From Gordonia zhaorongruii (lineage in GTDB: Bacteria > Actinomycetota > Actinomycetes > Mycobacteriales > Mycobacteriaceae), in contig NZ_CP041763.1 of assembly GCF_007559005.1 (NCBI RefSeq), positions 3,070,463 to 3,134,462 on the forward strand: a DNA stretch of 64,000 bases. The letters are read 5' to 3'. Position 1 is the first letter of the stretch; the number at the start of each line of letters is the position of its first letter. Shown piece by piece: positions 34,620 through 44,405 of this stretch. The notes beneath the pieces were generated by a model, which had not been told where the DNA came from, ran no database searches, and saw nothing but the letters and a program-made list of their open reading frames with translations. A program made the position numbers and the translations under genes.

Positions 34620-36353
34620 GTGCTCATCCGCCTGCTCCGCACATATCTGGCGCGCTACCGTGCCGCGATCGCCGCGGTGGTCGTGCTTCAGCTGGTCGCC
34701 ACCGCCGCAATGCTGTACCTGCCCACGCTGAACGCTGACATCATCGACAACGGTGTCGCCACCGGCGACACCGGTTACATCGGCACCACCGGCGCCTGGA
34801 TGCTGCTGGTCTCACTGGTTCAGATCCTGTGCTCGGTGGCGGCGATGTACTTCGGGTCGCGTACCGCCCTCGGGGCCGGCCGCGACATCCGGCACGATCT
34901 CCTGCACCGCGTGAACGGCTTCTCGGCGCGCGAGGTCGGCCGATTCGGCGCGCCGTCGTTGATCACCCGTACGACGAACGACGTCCAGCAGGTGCAGCTC
35001 CTGACCGTCATGTCGGTGTCCATCCTGGTGATGGCGCCGATCATGGGCATCGGCGGGATCGCGATGAGCGCCCATGTGGCACTGTCGATCTCGTGGATCC
35101 TCGGCGTCGCGGTCCCGGTCCTGGGCATCACGATGGGCTTGATCATCGGCCGCATGATCCCGGCTTTCCGGTCCATGCAAGAGCGGATCGACAACGTGAA
35201 CCGGGTGATGCGCGAGCAGATAACCGGTATCCGCGTCGTGCGCGCGTTCGTCCGCGAACCTTACGAGATCGAGCGCTTCGGCGTCGCCAACCACCGGCTC
35301 GCGGACTCGTCGCTCCGAGTCGGCCGGATGATGGCGCTGATGTTCCCGTCGGTCATGCTCATCACGAACCTGACCCTGATCGCAGTGCTCTGGTTCGGTG
35401 GCCACGCCGTCGACGACGGCACGGTTCAGATCGGCGATCTGACTGCGATGATCAGCTACGTCATGCAGATCATGATGTCGGTGATGATGGCCTCGTTCCT
35501 GGCGATGATGGCGCCGCGTGCGGGCGTGTGCGCAGAGCGCATCTGCGAGGTCCTCGACACCGAGTCGTCGGTGCACACACCCGATTCCGCGGTGGCGATG
35601 ACGACCGACCCGGCCGTCGTCGAGTTCGACGACGTCGAGTTCCGTTACCCGGGCGCCGACGAGCCGGTCCTGTGCGACATCTCGTTCGCCACCGCTCCGG
35701 GAACCACGACGGCGATCGTCGGATCGACGGGCGCCGGTAAGACGACGCTGGTGAATCTGGTGCCGCGCCTGCTGGACGCGACCGCAGGCGCACTGCGGAT
35801 CGGCGGGGTCGACGTCCGGGATCAGGATCCTGATCTGCTGCGCTCGCACATCGGTCTGGTGCCGCAGCGCCCCTACCTGTTCTCCGGCACCGTGGCCACC
35901 AACCTCCGCCAGGGGAATCCGGACGCCACCGAGGACGAACTGTGGGAGGCATTGACGGTGGCTCAGGCCGCCGACTTCGTGCGCGCCATGCCGGATGGCC
36001 TGGACACGGCGATCTCGCAGGGCGGTACCACCGTGTCGGGAGGTCAGCGGCAGCGACTCGCGATCGCCCGCGCCCTGGTCCGCAGACCGTCGGTGTACGT
36101 CTTCGACGACTCCTTCTCGGCGCTCGATCTGTCGACCGACGCGCGGTTGCGGGCCGCGCTCGCTCCGGCGACCCGGGAATCCGCGATGATCGTCGTCGCG
36201 CAGCGAATCTCGACCATCACCGCTGCCGACCAGATCGTCGTCCTCGACGAGGGCACGATCGTCGGGCTCGGCACGCACGCCGAACTGCTCGAGTCGTGTC
36301 CCACCTACGCCGAGATAGCCGAATCCCAGCAGGCGATCGGAGCGGCGTCGTGA
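34620..36353 (+). CDS. ABC exporter half, ATPase-permease fusion (degenerate site)
   Basis: The 577-residue protein has six membrane helices and a C-terminal ATPase with Walker A GSTGAGKTT, signature VSGGQRQRLAIARAL and Walker B VYVFDDSFSALD. The Asp497 that replaces the usual catalytic Glu marks it as the non-hydrolysing half of a heterodimer. The GTG at 34620 gives the expected short cytosolic N-terminus. Its stop overlaps the GTG of the next ABC gene, so the two form one exporter. The substrate is unknown; drug or lipid is typical. Confidence 0.9.
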   Translation: MLIRLLRTYLARYRAAIAAVVVLQLVATAAMLYLPTLNADIIDNGVATGDTGYIGTTGAWMLLVSLVQILCSVAAMYFGSRTALGAGRDIRHDLLHRVNGFSAREVGRFGAPSLITRTTNDVQQVQLLTVMSVSILVMAPIMGIGGIAMSAHVALSISWILGVAVPVLGITMGLIIGRMIPAFRSMQERIDNVNRVMREQITGIRVVRAFVREPYEIERFGVANHRLADSSLRVGRMMALMFPSVMLITNLTLIAVLWFGGHAVDDGTVQIGDLTAMISYVMQIMMSVMMASFLAMMAPRAGVCAERICEVLDTESSVHTPDSAVAMTTDPAVVEFDDVEFRYPGADEPVLCDISFATAPGTTTAIVGSTGAGKTTLVNLVPRLLDATAGALRIGGVDVRDQDPDLLRSHIGLVPQRPYLFSGTVATNLRQGNPDATEDELWEALTVAQAADFVRAMPDGLDTAISQGGTTVSGGQRQRLAIARALVRRPSVYVFDDSFSALDLSTDARLRAALAPATRESAMIVVAQRISTITAADQIVVLDEGTIVGLGTHAELLESCPTYAEIAESQQAIGAAS

Positions 36354-38266
36354 GCCGGCCGGGAGGCGGCGGAATACCCGGGGCGCCGTCGCTGGAGAAG
36401 CCCCGCTCCTTCCGCCCGTCCCTGAAGCGGCTCGTCCGGCTCCTCAGCGATTTTCGCGCGATGATGAGCGTGGTGCTGCTGTCGATCGTCGGCTCCGTCG
36501 CGCTGACGGCGTACTCGCCGCGCGTTCTCGGAGACGCCACCGATGAGCTGTTCGAGGGGGTCATCGGATCGCAGCTTCCTGCCGGTGCCACGAAGGAGCA
36601 GGCAGTGGAGGGGTTACGCGCCTCCGGCCACGGCACGTTCGCAGACATGGTGGCGTCGATGGACGTGATCCCCGGTCAAGCCGTCGACTTCAACGCCGTC
36701 GGCCGACTCCTCGCGTTCGTCCTCGCGTTGTACGCGCTCTCCGCGATCCTCGGTTGGCTCGGCGCCTACCTGCTGAACAAGGTGGTGGTCCGAACCGTCA
36801 CCGATCTGCGCGCCCGGATCGAGGAAAAGGTGCACCGCCTGCCACTGTCGTACTACGACGGCTCGGCGCGCGGTGATCTCCTGAGCCGCGTCACCAACGA
36901 CCTGGACAACCTCTCGCAGTCGCTGCAGCAGACCATCAGCCAGTTCCTGAACTCCGTGCTGATGGTCATCGCCATCCTCGTGATGATGTTCAGCATCTCA
37001 CCGATTCTGTCGCTCATCGCGCTGGCCACCGTGCCGGTAGCGGCGATCGCCACCGGGATCATCGCGAAGCGGTCCAAGCCCCACTTCGTCGCGCAGTGGT
37101 CCTCGACCGGCGCCTTGAATGCCCAGATCGAGGAGGCTTTCACCGGACACGAGCTGGTGAAAGCGTTCGGTCGGCGCGAGGCCGTCGAGGCCGACTTCGA
37201 CGAGCGCAACGAACTTCTCTACGAGTCGTCGTGGCGGGCCCAGTTCATCTCGGGCATCATCATGCCGACCATCATGTTCCTCGGGAACCTGAACTACGTC
37301 GCGGTCGCCGTCGTCGGCGGTCTGCGAGTCGCATCCGGCCAACTGAGTCTGGGCGAGGTCCAGGCCTTCATCCAGTACTCACGGCAGTTCACGCAACCCC
37401 TCACCCAGATCGGGTCGATGTTCAACCTGATGCAGAGCGGTGTGGCCTCGGCCGAGCGGATCTTCGACGTCCTCGATGAGGACGAGGAGGAGCGCGATCC
37501 GGCGGACGCCGAGTCGCCCGCCGTGGACGAGGGACGTATCGAGTTCGACGACGTGTCGTTCCGCTACCTGCCCGACCGCCCGCTCATCGAGAACCTGTCG
37601 CTGACGGCCGAACCGGGCGACACGATCGCGATCGTCGGGCCGACCGGCGCAGGCAAGACCACCTTGGTCAACCTGATCATGCGGTTCTACGAACTCGACT
37701 CCGGATCGATCGTCTTCGATGGGGTCGATGCGTCGCGGATGACGCGTGACGATCTGCGTGAGCGCACCGGAATGGTGTTGCAGGACTCCTGGCTGTTCGG
37801 CGGGACCATCTTCGAGAACATCGCCTACGGCGATCCGACGGCATCGGCCGACGAGGTACTCGAAGCGGCACGCATCAGTCACGTCGACCACTTCGTCCGG
37901 ACCCTCCCCGACGGGTACGACACCGTCCTCGACGAGGAAGGCGGCGGAGTCAGCGCCGGTGAGCGCCAGCTGATCACGATCGCCCGAGCGTTCCTCGCGA
38001 AACCGACGGTCCTGATTCTGGACGAGGCGACGAGTTCGGTCGACACCCGCACCGAACTCCTCATCGGCAAGGCGATGGCGAATCTGCGGACCGACCGCAC
38101 CAGTTTCGTCATCGCGCACCGCCTGTCGACCATCCGCGACGCGGACCTCATCGTCGTCATGGAGGACGGGCGGATCGTCGAGCAGGGCGATCACGCCGCA
38201 CTTCTGGAGGCGAAGGGCGCGTACTACCGCCTGTACAGCGCGCAGTTCGCCGGTGCGTCGACGTAG
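36350..38266 (+). CDS. ABC exporter half, ATPase-permease fusion (catalytic)
   Basis: The 638-residue partner has six helices with a long external loop between the first two (about residues 60-115), then the ATPase: GPTGAGKTT, VSAGERQLITIARAF and ILDEATSSVD with the catalytic Glu. The GTG at 36350 overlaps the preceding stop as GTGA. An open frame upstream to 35942 lies within the first ABC gene and is not used. The pair resembles mycobacterial Rv1273c/Rv1272c. Confidence 0.9.
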   Translation: MSRPGGGGIPGAPSLEKPRSFRPSLKRLVRLLSDFRAMMSVVLLSIVGSVALTAYSPRVLGDATDELFEGVIGSQLPAGATKEQAVEGLRASGHGTFADMVASMDVIPGQAVDFNAVGRLLAFVLALYALSAILGWLGAYLLNKVVVRTVTDLRARIEEKVHRLPLSYYDGSARGDLLSRVTNDLDNLSQSLQQTISQFLNSVLMVIAILVMMFSISPILSLIALATVPVAAIATGIIAKRSKPHFVAQWSSTGALNAQIEEAFTGHELVKAFGRREAVEADFDERNELLYESSWRAQFISGIIMPTIMFLGNLNYVAVAVVGGLRVASGQLSLGEVQAFIQYSRQFTQPLTQIGSMFNLMQSGVASAERIFDVLDEDEEERDPADAESPAVDEGRIEFDDVSFRYLPDRPLIENLSLTAEPGDTIAIVGPTGAGKTTLVNLIMRFYELDSGSIVFDGVDASRMTRDDLRERTGMVLQDSWLFGGTIFENIAYGDPTASADEVLEAARISHVDHFVRTLPDGYDTVLDEEGGGVSAGERQLITIARAFLAKPTVLILDEATSSVDTRTELLIGKAMANLRTDRTSFVIAHRLSTIRDADLIVVMEDGRIVEQGDHAALLEAKGAYYRLYSAQFAGAST

Positions 38267-38277
38267 TGCCGCACAGA

Positions 38278-38334
38278 ATTCCCCGCTCCGCTGCGGAGAC
38301 CGTGTCAGGACGTTGACCGCGCTGAGCGGGGAAT
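38278..38334. repeat. 57-bp hairpin element with core shared with the 60-bp family
   Basis: Perfect 11-bp inverted ends (ATTCCCCGCTC and GAGCGGGGAAT) flank a centre that contains TCAGGACGTT, identical to the centre of 29622-29681. It lies after the ABC exporter stop. It may be a terminator-like stem or a diverged relative of the 60-bp elements. Confidence 0.55.
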
Positions 38335-38406
38335 CTCCCGCGGACTCCGCGGATGCACTAGCGTTCGAGAGGACCTGGTCCCCGCTCCCGTAAGTCCAGG
38401 AGGCTC

Positions 38407-38934
38407 ATGTCCGCCGAACGCATCATCCTGATCCGTGCCGTCAACGTCGGCGGAGCGAAGCTGCCGATGGCGCGCCTGCGGGATATCGCGACGGACCTCG
38501 GTGCGACGGAGGTGTCGACGTACATCGCTTCGAGCAATCTGCTGTGCACGCCGTCGGGGGATCCCGGCGAGTTCGATCACGCTCTCGAGCAGGCGATCGC
38601 CGACGAGTTCGGGTACTACCGGGAAGTGGTGAGCAGGTCGCCGGCCGAAGTCGAGGCGGCCTTGGTCGCCTACCCGTTCGGCGACGCCGCGCACGGCCAC
38701 CTCCACTTCCTGACCGGAGTCCCCGATTCCACTGCGGCACAAAATTTCTGCGAGCGCGACCACGGTGGCGGTGAACGACTGGCGGTCATCGGCAGGGACC
38801 TGCACATCGACTATCCGGACGGTGCCGGGCGGACGAAGCTGACGGCGGCGCGGATCGCCCGGGGACTCGGGGTGACCGGCACCGGCCGCAATCTGCGCAC
38901 CAGCGCGACGCTCGTCGAGCGGGCCCGCGGATGA
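38407..38934 (+). CDS. DUF1697 protein
   Basis: The 175-residue protein matches the DUF1697 family from its start (LIRAVNVGGAKLPMARLRDI) through TYIASSNLLC to the end GRNLRTSATLVERA. These are small cytosolic proteins of unknown role. AGGAGG lies directly upstream. Its stop overlaps the next start as ATGA. Confidence 0.85.
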   Translation: MSAERIILIRAVNVGGAKLPMARLRDIATDLGATEVSTYIASSNLLCTPSGDPGEFDHALEQAIADEFGYYREVVSRSPAEVEAALVAYPFGDAAHGHLHFLTGVPDSTAAQNFCERDHGGGERLAVIGRDLHIDYPDGAGRTKLTAARIARGLGVTGTGRNLRTSATLVERARG

Positions 38935-39284
38935 GCTCACCGCACGATCCCGGGACCGACACGCCGCCGGGCGCCGTGGACGCGCGGTTCACCCTCGCCG
39001 CCGAACGAACCATGCTCGCGTGGCTGCGAACGGCCCTCGGGCTGATCGCGGCGGGCGTCGCCGTCCTGCACGTGGTGTCCTCGTTCACCAATCTCTGGCT
39101 GCAGACCGCGCTCGGTGTGAGCCTCCTGGTCCTCGGCGCCGCGAGCGCCGGGTTGGGGGTATGGCGTTGGCAGCGCGTGAACCGGGCGCTGCGCACCGGC
39201 GGCGCGATGCCCGGCCCGTTGCCGATCTGGATTCTGATCGGTGCGCTGATCGTGATCTCACTCGCGTTCGCCGTGATTCGCTGA
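38931..39284 (+). CDS. DUF202/YidH-family membrane protein
   Basis: The 117-residue protein has three hydrophobic helices and the family motif FTLAAERTMLAWLRTALGLI near residue 20. DUF202 proteins are small inner-membrane proteins of unknown function. The ATGA overlap with the DUF1697 gene implies coupled expression. Confidence 0.85.
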   Translation: MSSPHDPGTDTPPGAVDARFTLAAERTMLAWLRTALGLIAAGVAVLHVVSSFTNLWLQTALGVSLLVLGAASAGLGVWRWQRVNRALRTGGAMPGPLPIWILIGALIVISLAFAVIR

Positions 39285-39329
39285 CCGACTGTCCGATCGG
39301 CGTGTCAGCGGACTGTACCGTGGTCAACC

Positions 39330-39785
39330 GTGAGCGAGGATGCAGGTCGGACCGTGGAGATCTCGACAGACGGCGCGTGCCTGGGCAATCCCGGCCCCGG
39401 CGGCTGGGGCGCGATCCTGCGCTACGGCGACGTCGAGAAGGAGATCTCGGGGGCCCAGCCCGATACCACCAACAACCGCATGGAACTGATGGCCGCGATC
39501 GAGTCGCTCAACGCGCTCACTCGGGCGTCATCGGTGATCCTCTACACCGACTCGAGCTACGTGCGGAACGGCATCACCAAGTGGGTCGCCGGGTGGCAGA
39601 AGAACGGTTGGAAGACCTCCGCGAAGCAGCCGGTGAAGAACGCCGACCTGTGGCAGGAGCTGGTCTCGGCCGAGCAGCGGCACACCGTCGAGTGGCGTTG
39701 GGTGAAAGGTCATGCGGGCGACAAGTACAACGAGATCGCCGACACGCTCGCCACCACCGCCGCCCGCTCGCTGCGCGACGACTGA
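39330..39785 (+). CDS. rnhA: ribonuclease HI
   Basis: RNase HI cuts RNA in RNA-DNA hybrids. The 151-residue protein has all catalytic residues: Asp14 in STDGAC, Glu52 in RMELMA, Asp74 in YTDSSY, His128 in KGHAG and Asp138 in EIADTL. The start is GTG 39330. It ends six bases from the convergent YhgE-type gene. Confidence 0.95.
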   Translation: MSEDAGRTVEISTDGACLGNPGPGGWGAILRYGDVEKEISGAQPDTTNNRMELMAAIESLNALTRASSVILYTDSSYVRNGITKWVAGWQKNGWKTSAKQPVKNADLWQELVSAEQRHTVEWRWVKGHAGDKYNEIADTLATTAARSLRDD

Positions 39786-39791
39786 CCCGCA

Positions 39792-41801
39792 TCACACCTG
39801 GATCGGCGGGTACAACTGTTCCATCGTCAACTGCCGGTTCCGTCTGGCCGCCCACGCGCTGACCGCCATCGCTCCGAGCATCACGCACCCAAGGACGATC
39901 ACACTGGTCCAGAATCTGGAGTCGACCCCGCCGGCGATCACCTGGCGCAGGCCGGTCACGGCGTAACTCATCGGATCGTACGGGTGCAGGATCTGGGCCG
40001 GTTTCGCCGTCGTCTCCACCGGATACAGGCCGCCCGAGGCTACGATCTGCACCATCAGGAACGCGAGTGACACCACTCTGCCGACGGCCGCTCCCAGCAC
40101 CGCGTTGAACATCTGTATCAACGCCAGGAAGGTACCTGCCACCAGCAGCATGAAAGCGACCATGCCCGCCGGGTGCACCGGGCTCAGCCCGACCGCGAAG
40201 TGCACGACGGCGTACATCACGACGACCTGCGCGGCCGCGATCAAGGCCGCGGGCCAGTACGACGCCAGCACCGACCGCAGCCCTCCGAGCCCTCCGAGGA
40301 CCGGCCGGGACTGGAGCGGTTTGAGCATCATCCAGATGATGACCGTCCCGATGAACAAGGCGAGCGGCAGGAAGAACGGAGCAAGTCCCTCACCGAACGT
40401 CTTCGCCTCGTTATCGGTGTGCGAGCTCAATTCCACCGGCTGGGACAGATCGGCTGCGGTCTTCTGCCGCTGCTGATCATCGCCGAAGTCGGGAATCTGC
40501 TTCACCCCGTCCCCGAGGCCCTTGGCGAGCCGGCTCGCACCATCGGAGAGTCTCGGTGTGCCGTCGGCGAGCTGCCCGGCACCATCGGCGAGCCGCTGGC
40601 TTCCGTCGGTCAGCTGCACCATCCCGGAACTGAGCTCGGTGGCACCTGCAGAGAGCTGGTTGGCGCCATCCTGCAGCTGACCGACCTTGCCCGCGAGCTC
40701 ACCGCTCTCGACCATGCCCAGCATCGTGCGCAACGTCGAGTCCTTGTCCCCCAGCTGCGCGGATAACGCTTTCGATTGCTTCGACAGATTGTTGACGCGC
40801 GCAGTGGTGCCGGGGTCGACGCCCTGCGTCTGCAGGAAGTTCTGGACCGGTCGCAGAGCCCTCGCGAGTGAACGCGCGTGCGGGTCGCCGGTGGCGCGGA
40901 GCTGCGTCATCACGGTGGACAGCGCCCGCTCGGCCTGCGACTGACCGGCTCCGACGGTGCCGATTCCGCGCAGCAGAGCCGACATCTCCTGGGACATTTC
41001 CGCCGCATCGGCCGCGTACTCGGACGGCTTCACACCGGAGGACTGGATCTGGCCGAGAACCTTGTTCAACGGCGACGTCGCCGAGTTGACACCGTCGGCG
41101 AGCTGCCCGGCACCGGCCGCCAGTCGCGCCGAGCCGTCGCGCGCAGTCACCATGTTGACGGCGAGTTCATCAGCGCCGTCGGCCAGCTTCTGCGCGCCGT
41201 CATCCGCTGTCTTGAGACCACCCGCGAGTTGATCGGCGCCGTCGGATGCCTTCGTCAGCCCGTCACCTGCGCTCACCAGACCGACGAGCACCTGGTCCAC
41301 CGCCTGTTTGCCGATATTCGCGTTGAGTGCCTTGGTGACCTGCGCGGCAGCGCTGTCGCCGATAACTCCCGCGAGATAGCTGTTGGCGTCGTTGAACTCG
41401 AACTGGACTCTCGCCTTGTGTGGATCACCGGTGGCCGCCGAGGCGATCGCCGAACTGAAATCCTTCGGGATGGTGATGGTGAAGTAGTAGCGACCGTGGG
41501 AGAGTCCGTCCTCCGCGTCCGCCGCATCAGTCGGTTTCAGATCGAGTTCACCGGACGAGAGGAGTTCGGACTGGACCTGATCGCCTGCATTGAGCGGCTT
41601 TCCCTGCGAGGACGCGCCCTGATCCTGGTTCACCAGCGCGACCGGGATCTTGGCCACCTCGTCGAACGGGTTCCAGAACACCCACAGGTACATCGCTCCG
41701 TACAGGAGCGGCATCAGCACGACCGTCACGATCGCGATGCGCGGCATCGCGCCTTTGGAGTAGCGCTTGAGTTCGGTGCCGAGCGACATTCCCGCCAGCA
41801 T
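39792..41801 (-). CDS. YhgE/Pip-type ABC-2 membrane protein
   Basis: The 669-residue protein has one N-terminal helix (IAIVTVVLMPLLYGAMYLWVF), a long extracytoplasmic part and about five C-terminal helices forming an ABC-2 permease-like block. The external part contains repeats of LADGADxLA and LADGAGQLADG, typical of Pip/YhgE proteins, which form extended coils. Family members act in phage reception or export of surface products. Its ATG overlaps the stop of the upstream ATPase as TGATG, so it probably works with that protein. The substrate is unknown. Confidence 0.88.
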   Translation of the reverse strand: MLAGMSLGTELKRYSKGAMPRIAIVTVVLMPLLYGAMYLWVFWNPFDEVAKIPVALVNQDQGASSQGKPLNAGDQVQSELLSSGELDLKPTDAADAEDGLSHGRYYFTITIPKDFSSAIASAATGDPHKARVQFEFNDANSYLAGVIGDSAAAQVTKALNANIGKQAVDQVLVGLVSAGDGLTKASDGADQLAGGLKTADDGAQKLADGADELAVNMVTARDGSARLAAGAGQLADGVNSATSPLNKVLGQIQSSGVKPSEYAADAAEMSQEMSALLRGIGTVGAGQSQAERALSTVMTQLRATGDPHARSLARALRPVQNFLQTQGVDPGTTARVNNLSKQSKALSAQLGDKDSTLRTMLGMVESGELAGKVGQLQDGANQLSAGATELSSGMVQLTDGSQRLADGAGQLADGTPRLSDGASRLAKGLGDGVKQIPDFGDDQQRQKTAADLSQPVELSSHTDNEAKTFGEGLAPFFLPLALFIGTVIIWMMLKPLQSRPVLGGLGGLRSVLASYWPAALIAAAQVVVMYAVVHFAVGLSPVHPAGMVAFMLLVAGTFLALIQMFNAVLGAAVGRVVSLAFLMVQIVASGGLYPVETTAKPAQILHPYDPMSYAVTGLRQVIAGGVDSRFWTSVIVLGCVMLGAMAVSAWAARRNRQLTMEQLYPPIQV

Positions 41802-42511
41802 CAGTGGTTCCCTTCGTGGTGAACGAGTTCGGCGTGTGTCAGGTTCGGCACCTCGACGACCAGTCGCTGACCGAGGCCGGGCGCGGGCGGGTTGACCGTC
41901 GTGGTGACCACGGTCTGCTCGCGTCCCAGTTCTGCGAGGCGGGCCACCAGGATGCGCTGGTTGTGGTCGCTGGTGACCTGGTCCATGCTCCCCACGACGA
42001 GGAGCGGACGACGCCGGGAGTTGGCGAGAGCGACCCGCAGCAACACTCCGTCGAGTTCGGACAATTGCTCGACGTAGTCGGTCAGCGCCGGGAGGGGCAG
42101 ATCGCCGAAGACGGGCCGACAGATCCGCTCGAGGTCGGCGTCGCGCGCCTTCCCGACCAGGTGATACCAGGGTGAATCCCAGCGGCGCTGCTCGGTGATC
42201 AGGTCACCGACGCGCACAGCGCTGTAGACGGCATCGAGATCCTCGACACCGGCGAGGGCCGCCACCTCGAAGATCTTCTTCGCGCGGGTACGACCGAACA
42301 CCGAGAGCTCACCGCTCTTGGCCTTCATCCGGCCGGCGAGGGTCATCTCCAGCGCCGTGCGCCCCGAACCGGCGGGGCCGCGCAGGATGGTGAGGCCGCC
42401 TGCGGGGATGTCCAGGTCGATGGGACCGAACACCTGCCCCCACGGTCCACGTTGGGCGATTCCCCGCGCGACGACTGCCGATTCGGCTGCGGGTTCTGGC
42501 GCGATACTCAT
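41801..42511 (-). CDS. ABC-type ATPase partner with degenerate motifs
   Basis: The 236-residue protein has the fold order of an ABC ATPase, but its key motifs are altered. Walker A is GPAGSGRT, with Arg in place of the nucleotide-binding Lys; the signature region is EQLSELDGVLLRVALA; and the Walker B end reads LLVVGSMDQVTSD, lacking the Asp-Glu pair. It may bind without hydrolysing ATP, or act as a regulatory subunit. Tight coupling to the YhgE-type gene suggests a joint complex. The start ATG 42511 follows from family similarity; the frame is open to 42577. Confidence 0.8.
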   Translation of the reverse strand: MSIAPEPAAESAVVARGIAQRGPWGQVFGPIDLDIPAGGLTILRGPAGSGRTALEMTLAGRMKAKSGELSVFGRTRAKKIFEVAALAGVEDLDAVYSAVRVGDLITEQRRWDSPWYHLVGKARDADLERICRPVFGDLPLPALTDYVEQLSELDGVLLRVALANSRRRPLLVVGSMDQVTSDHNQRILVARLAELGREQTVVTTTVNPPAPGLGQRLVVEVPNLTHAELVHHEGNH

Positions 42512-42761
42512 GACATCGCAGCGTAATGCGGGTACCGAGGGCAGATGGAGCCGACTGGCCGCACAGTGTGCGAACAAACGTTTTCAGAATTTCGGTGGGG
42601 TGGATCACCACGGCGCATGTCAGTGATCCGGGCGGCGACACTGCGGTCTCCGTATAGTTTGCGTAACTGGTGACCCGGACCACTCCCGCTCGCCTACACG
42701 ACGGACGAGCGACGCGGCGCGTCGAACACACCGCCTCGCGCCCGAACCCGAAAGGACCCAC

Positions 42762-43505
42762 ATGTCGCAACTGCTCTCCGGCAAGACCGCGGTGATCACC
42801 GGATCGGCGCAGGGCATCGGCCTTGCCATCGCCGAGAGGTTCGTCGCCGAGGGCGCCCGCGTGGTGCTCGCCGACCTGAACGCCGAGCAGGTCATGGCGG
42901 CCGCCGCAGGTCTGGGCGACGATTCCGTGGCCCGAGGTGTCGCCTGCGACGTGACCTCCGGCGACGACGTCGAGCGACTGATCGCCTCCGCCGTCGACGC
43001 GTTCGGCGCGGTCGACGTGATGGTCAACAATGCCGGGATCACGCGTGACGCCACCATGCGGAAGATGACCGAGGATCAGTTCGATCAGGTGATCGCGGTG
43101 CACCTCAAGGGAACGTGGCACGGTACGCGTACCGCTGCTGCCCACATGCGTGAACGCCGGTCCGGGTCGATCATCAATCTGTCGTCGATCTCGGGCAAGG
43201 TGGGACTCATGGGCCAGACCAACTACTCGGCCGCCAAAGCCGGCATCGTCGGACTGTCGAAGGCAGCGGCGAAGGAGGTCGCGTATCTCGGGGTTCGCGT
43301 GAATGCGATTCAGCCGGGCCTGATCCGCACTGCCATGACCGAAGCGATGCCCGAGCGCATCTGGGAGCAGAAGATGACCGAGATCCCCATGGCGCGCGCC
43401 GGTGAGCCGAGCGAGATCGCCGGTGTCGCAACCTTCCTCGCGTCAGATCTGTCCTCGTACATGACCGGCACCGTCCTCGAGGTGACCGGCGGACGGCACA
43501 TGTGA
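42762..43505 (+). CDS. short-chain dehydrogenase, 3-oxoacyl-ACP/CoA reductase (FabG type)
   Basis: This 247-residue enzyme would reduce 3-oxoacyl groups with NADPH, or oxidise the alcohol. It has the TGSAQGIG cofactor motif, NNAG at 89-92, and the catalytic Ser142, Tyr155 and Lys159. It ends GRHM. The ATG follows GAAAGGA. Its stop overlaps the GTG of the MaoC-like gene, and a second hydratase follows, so the three genes form a beta-oxidation or lipid-modification operon. Confidence 0.9.
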   Translation: MSQLLSGKTAVITGSAQGIGLAIAERFVAEGARVVLADLNAEQVMAAAAGLGDDSVARGVACDVTSGDDVERLIASAVDAFGAVDVMVNNAGITRDATMRKMTEDQFDQVIAVHLKGTWHGTRTAAAHMRERRSGSIINLSSISGKVGLMGQTNYSAAKAGIVGLSKAAAKEVAYLGVRVNAIQPGLIRTAMTEAMPERIWEQKMTEIPMARAGEPSEIAGVATFLASDLSSYMTGTVLEVTGGRHM

Positions 43506-44401
43506 GTTCACCGGACTGGGTTCCGCGCGGGGTCGTCACCGACGAGGTGATCGACCCGGGACCCGTGGCCGCACTCACCGCGATCTTCGACGACGGGCTG
43601 CCCGTGCCGCGCCCCGGCGACCTGCTTCCGCCCCTGTGGCACTGGGTGGCGCTGCCCCGCTGGTCGACGTCGTCGGTGCTGGATATCGACGGCCACCCGT
43701 TTCGCGGATCGTTCCTGCCACCGATCGAGTTGCCGCGCCGCATGATCGCGGGCGGGACCGTCGAGTTCCACGCCCCGCTGGTCGTCGGCGCTACGACCCG
43801 CCGTGAATCCACCGTCGAATCGGTGACCGAGAAGAGCGGTCGCAGCGGAGCACTGGTGGTCGTGGTGGTCGCGACGACACTGCACACCCCGGACGGCCGA
43901 CCCGCCGTGGTCGAACGTCAGAATCTGATCTACCGCGAGCCGCCCACGGCCGCACCGCAGCAGCCGAACCCCGGCGACGCGACTCACCTGAAGCCGGTCG
44001 GTCCGCCACTGGCCGCCCACCAAGACGGCGGCTGGGACTTCCGCACCGATCCGACTCTGCTGATGCGATTCTCCGCGGCGACGGCGAATGCGCACCGGAT
44101 CCACTACGACTGGCCCTATGCGACCGGTGTGGAGGGTTACCCGGGGCTGGTCGTGCACGGGCCGCTGATGACGCTCGCGCTGATGGAGACTCAGCGACTC
44201 TCCGGCGATCTCGACGCGGTGTCCGGCGTCTCGCACCGCAACCACGCCCCCTTGTTCTGCGGGCAACCGGCACGAGCTCATGCCTCCGACACCGGGAGCG
44301 GCCGCTCGGTGACCCTGCTCGGCCCCGGAGGCACTGAAGCCGCCCCTCGCAGCACCATCGACCTCACCTTCTCCGAATCTGCGACCACCTCAGGAGCCTG
44401 A
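43502..44401 (+). CDS. MaoC-like/FAS1-type dehydratase, double hot-dog
   Basis: The 299-residue protein resembles the mesaconyl-C4-CoA hydratase/FAS1-like dehydratase group with two hot-dog domains. An N-terminal half contains [13 protein letters not shown]. The C-terminal half has the catalytic block [18 protein letters not shown], with Asn, His and Asp positions typical of MaoC, then [11 protein letters not shown]. The GTG at 43502 overlaps the reductase stop. It would hydrate an enoyl-CoA; the substrate is not clear. Confidence 0.8.
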   Translation: MSSPDWVPRGVVTDEVIDPGPVAALTAIFDDGLPVPRPGDLLPPLWHWVALPRWSTSSVLDIDGHPFRGSFLPPIELPRRMIAGGTVEFHAPLVVGATTRRESTVESVTEKSGRSGALVVVVVATTLHTPDGRPAVVERQNLIYREPPTAAPQQPNPGDATHLKPVGPPLAAHQDGGWDFRTDPTLLMRFSAATANAHRIHYDWPYATGVEGYPGLVVHGPLMTLALMETQRLSGDLDAVSGVSHRNHAPLFCGQPARAHASDTGSGRSVTLLGPGGTEAAPRSTIDLTFSESATTSGA

Positions 44402-44405
44402 ACCC

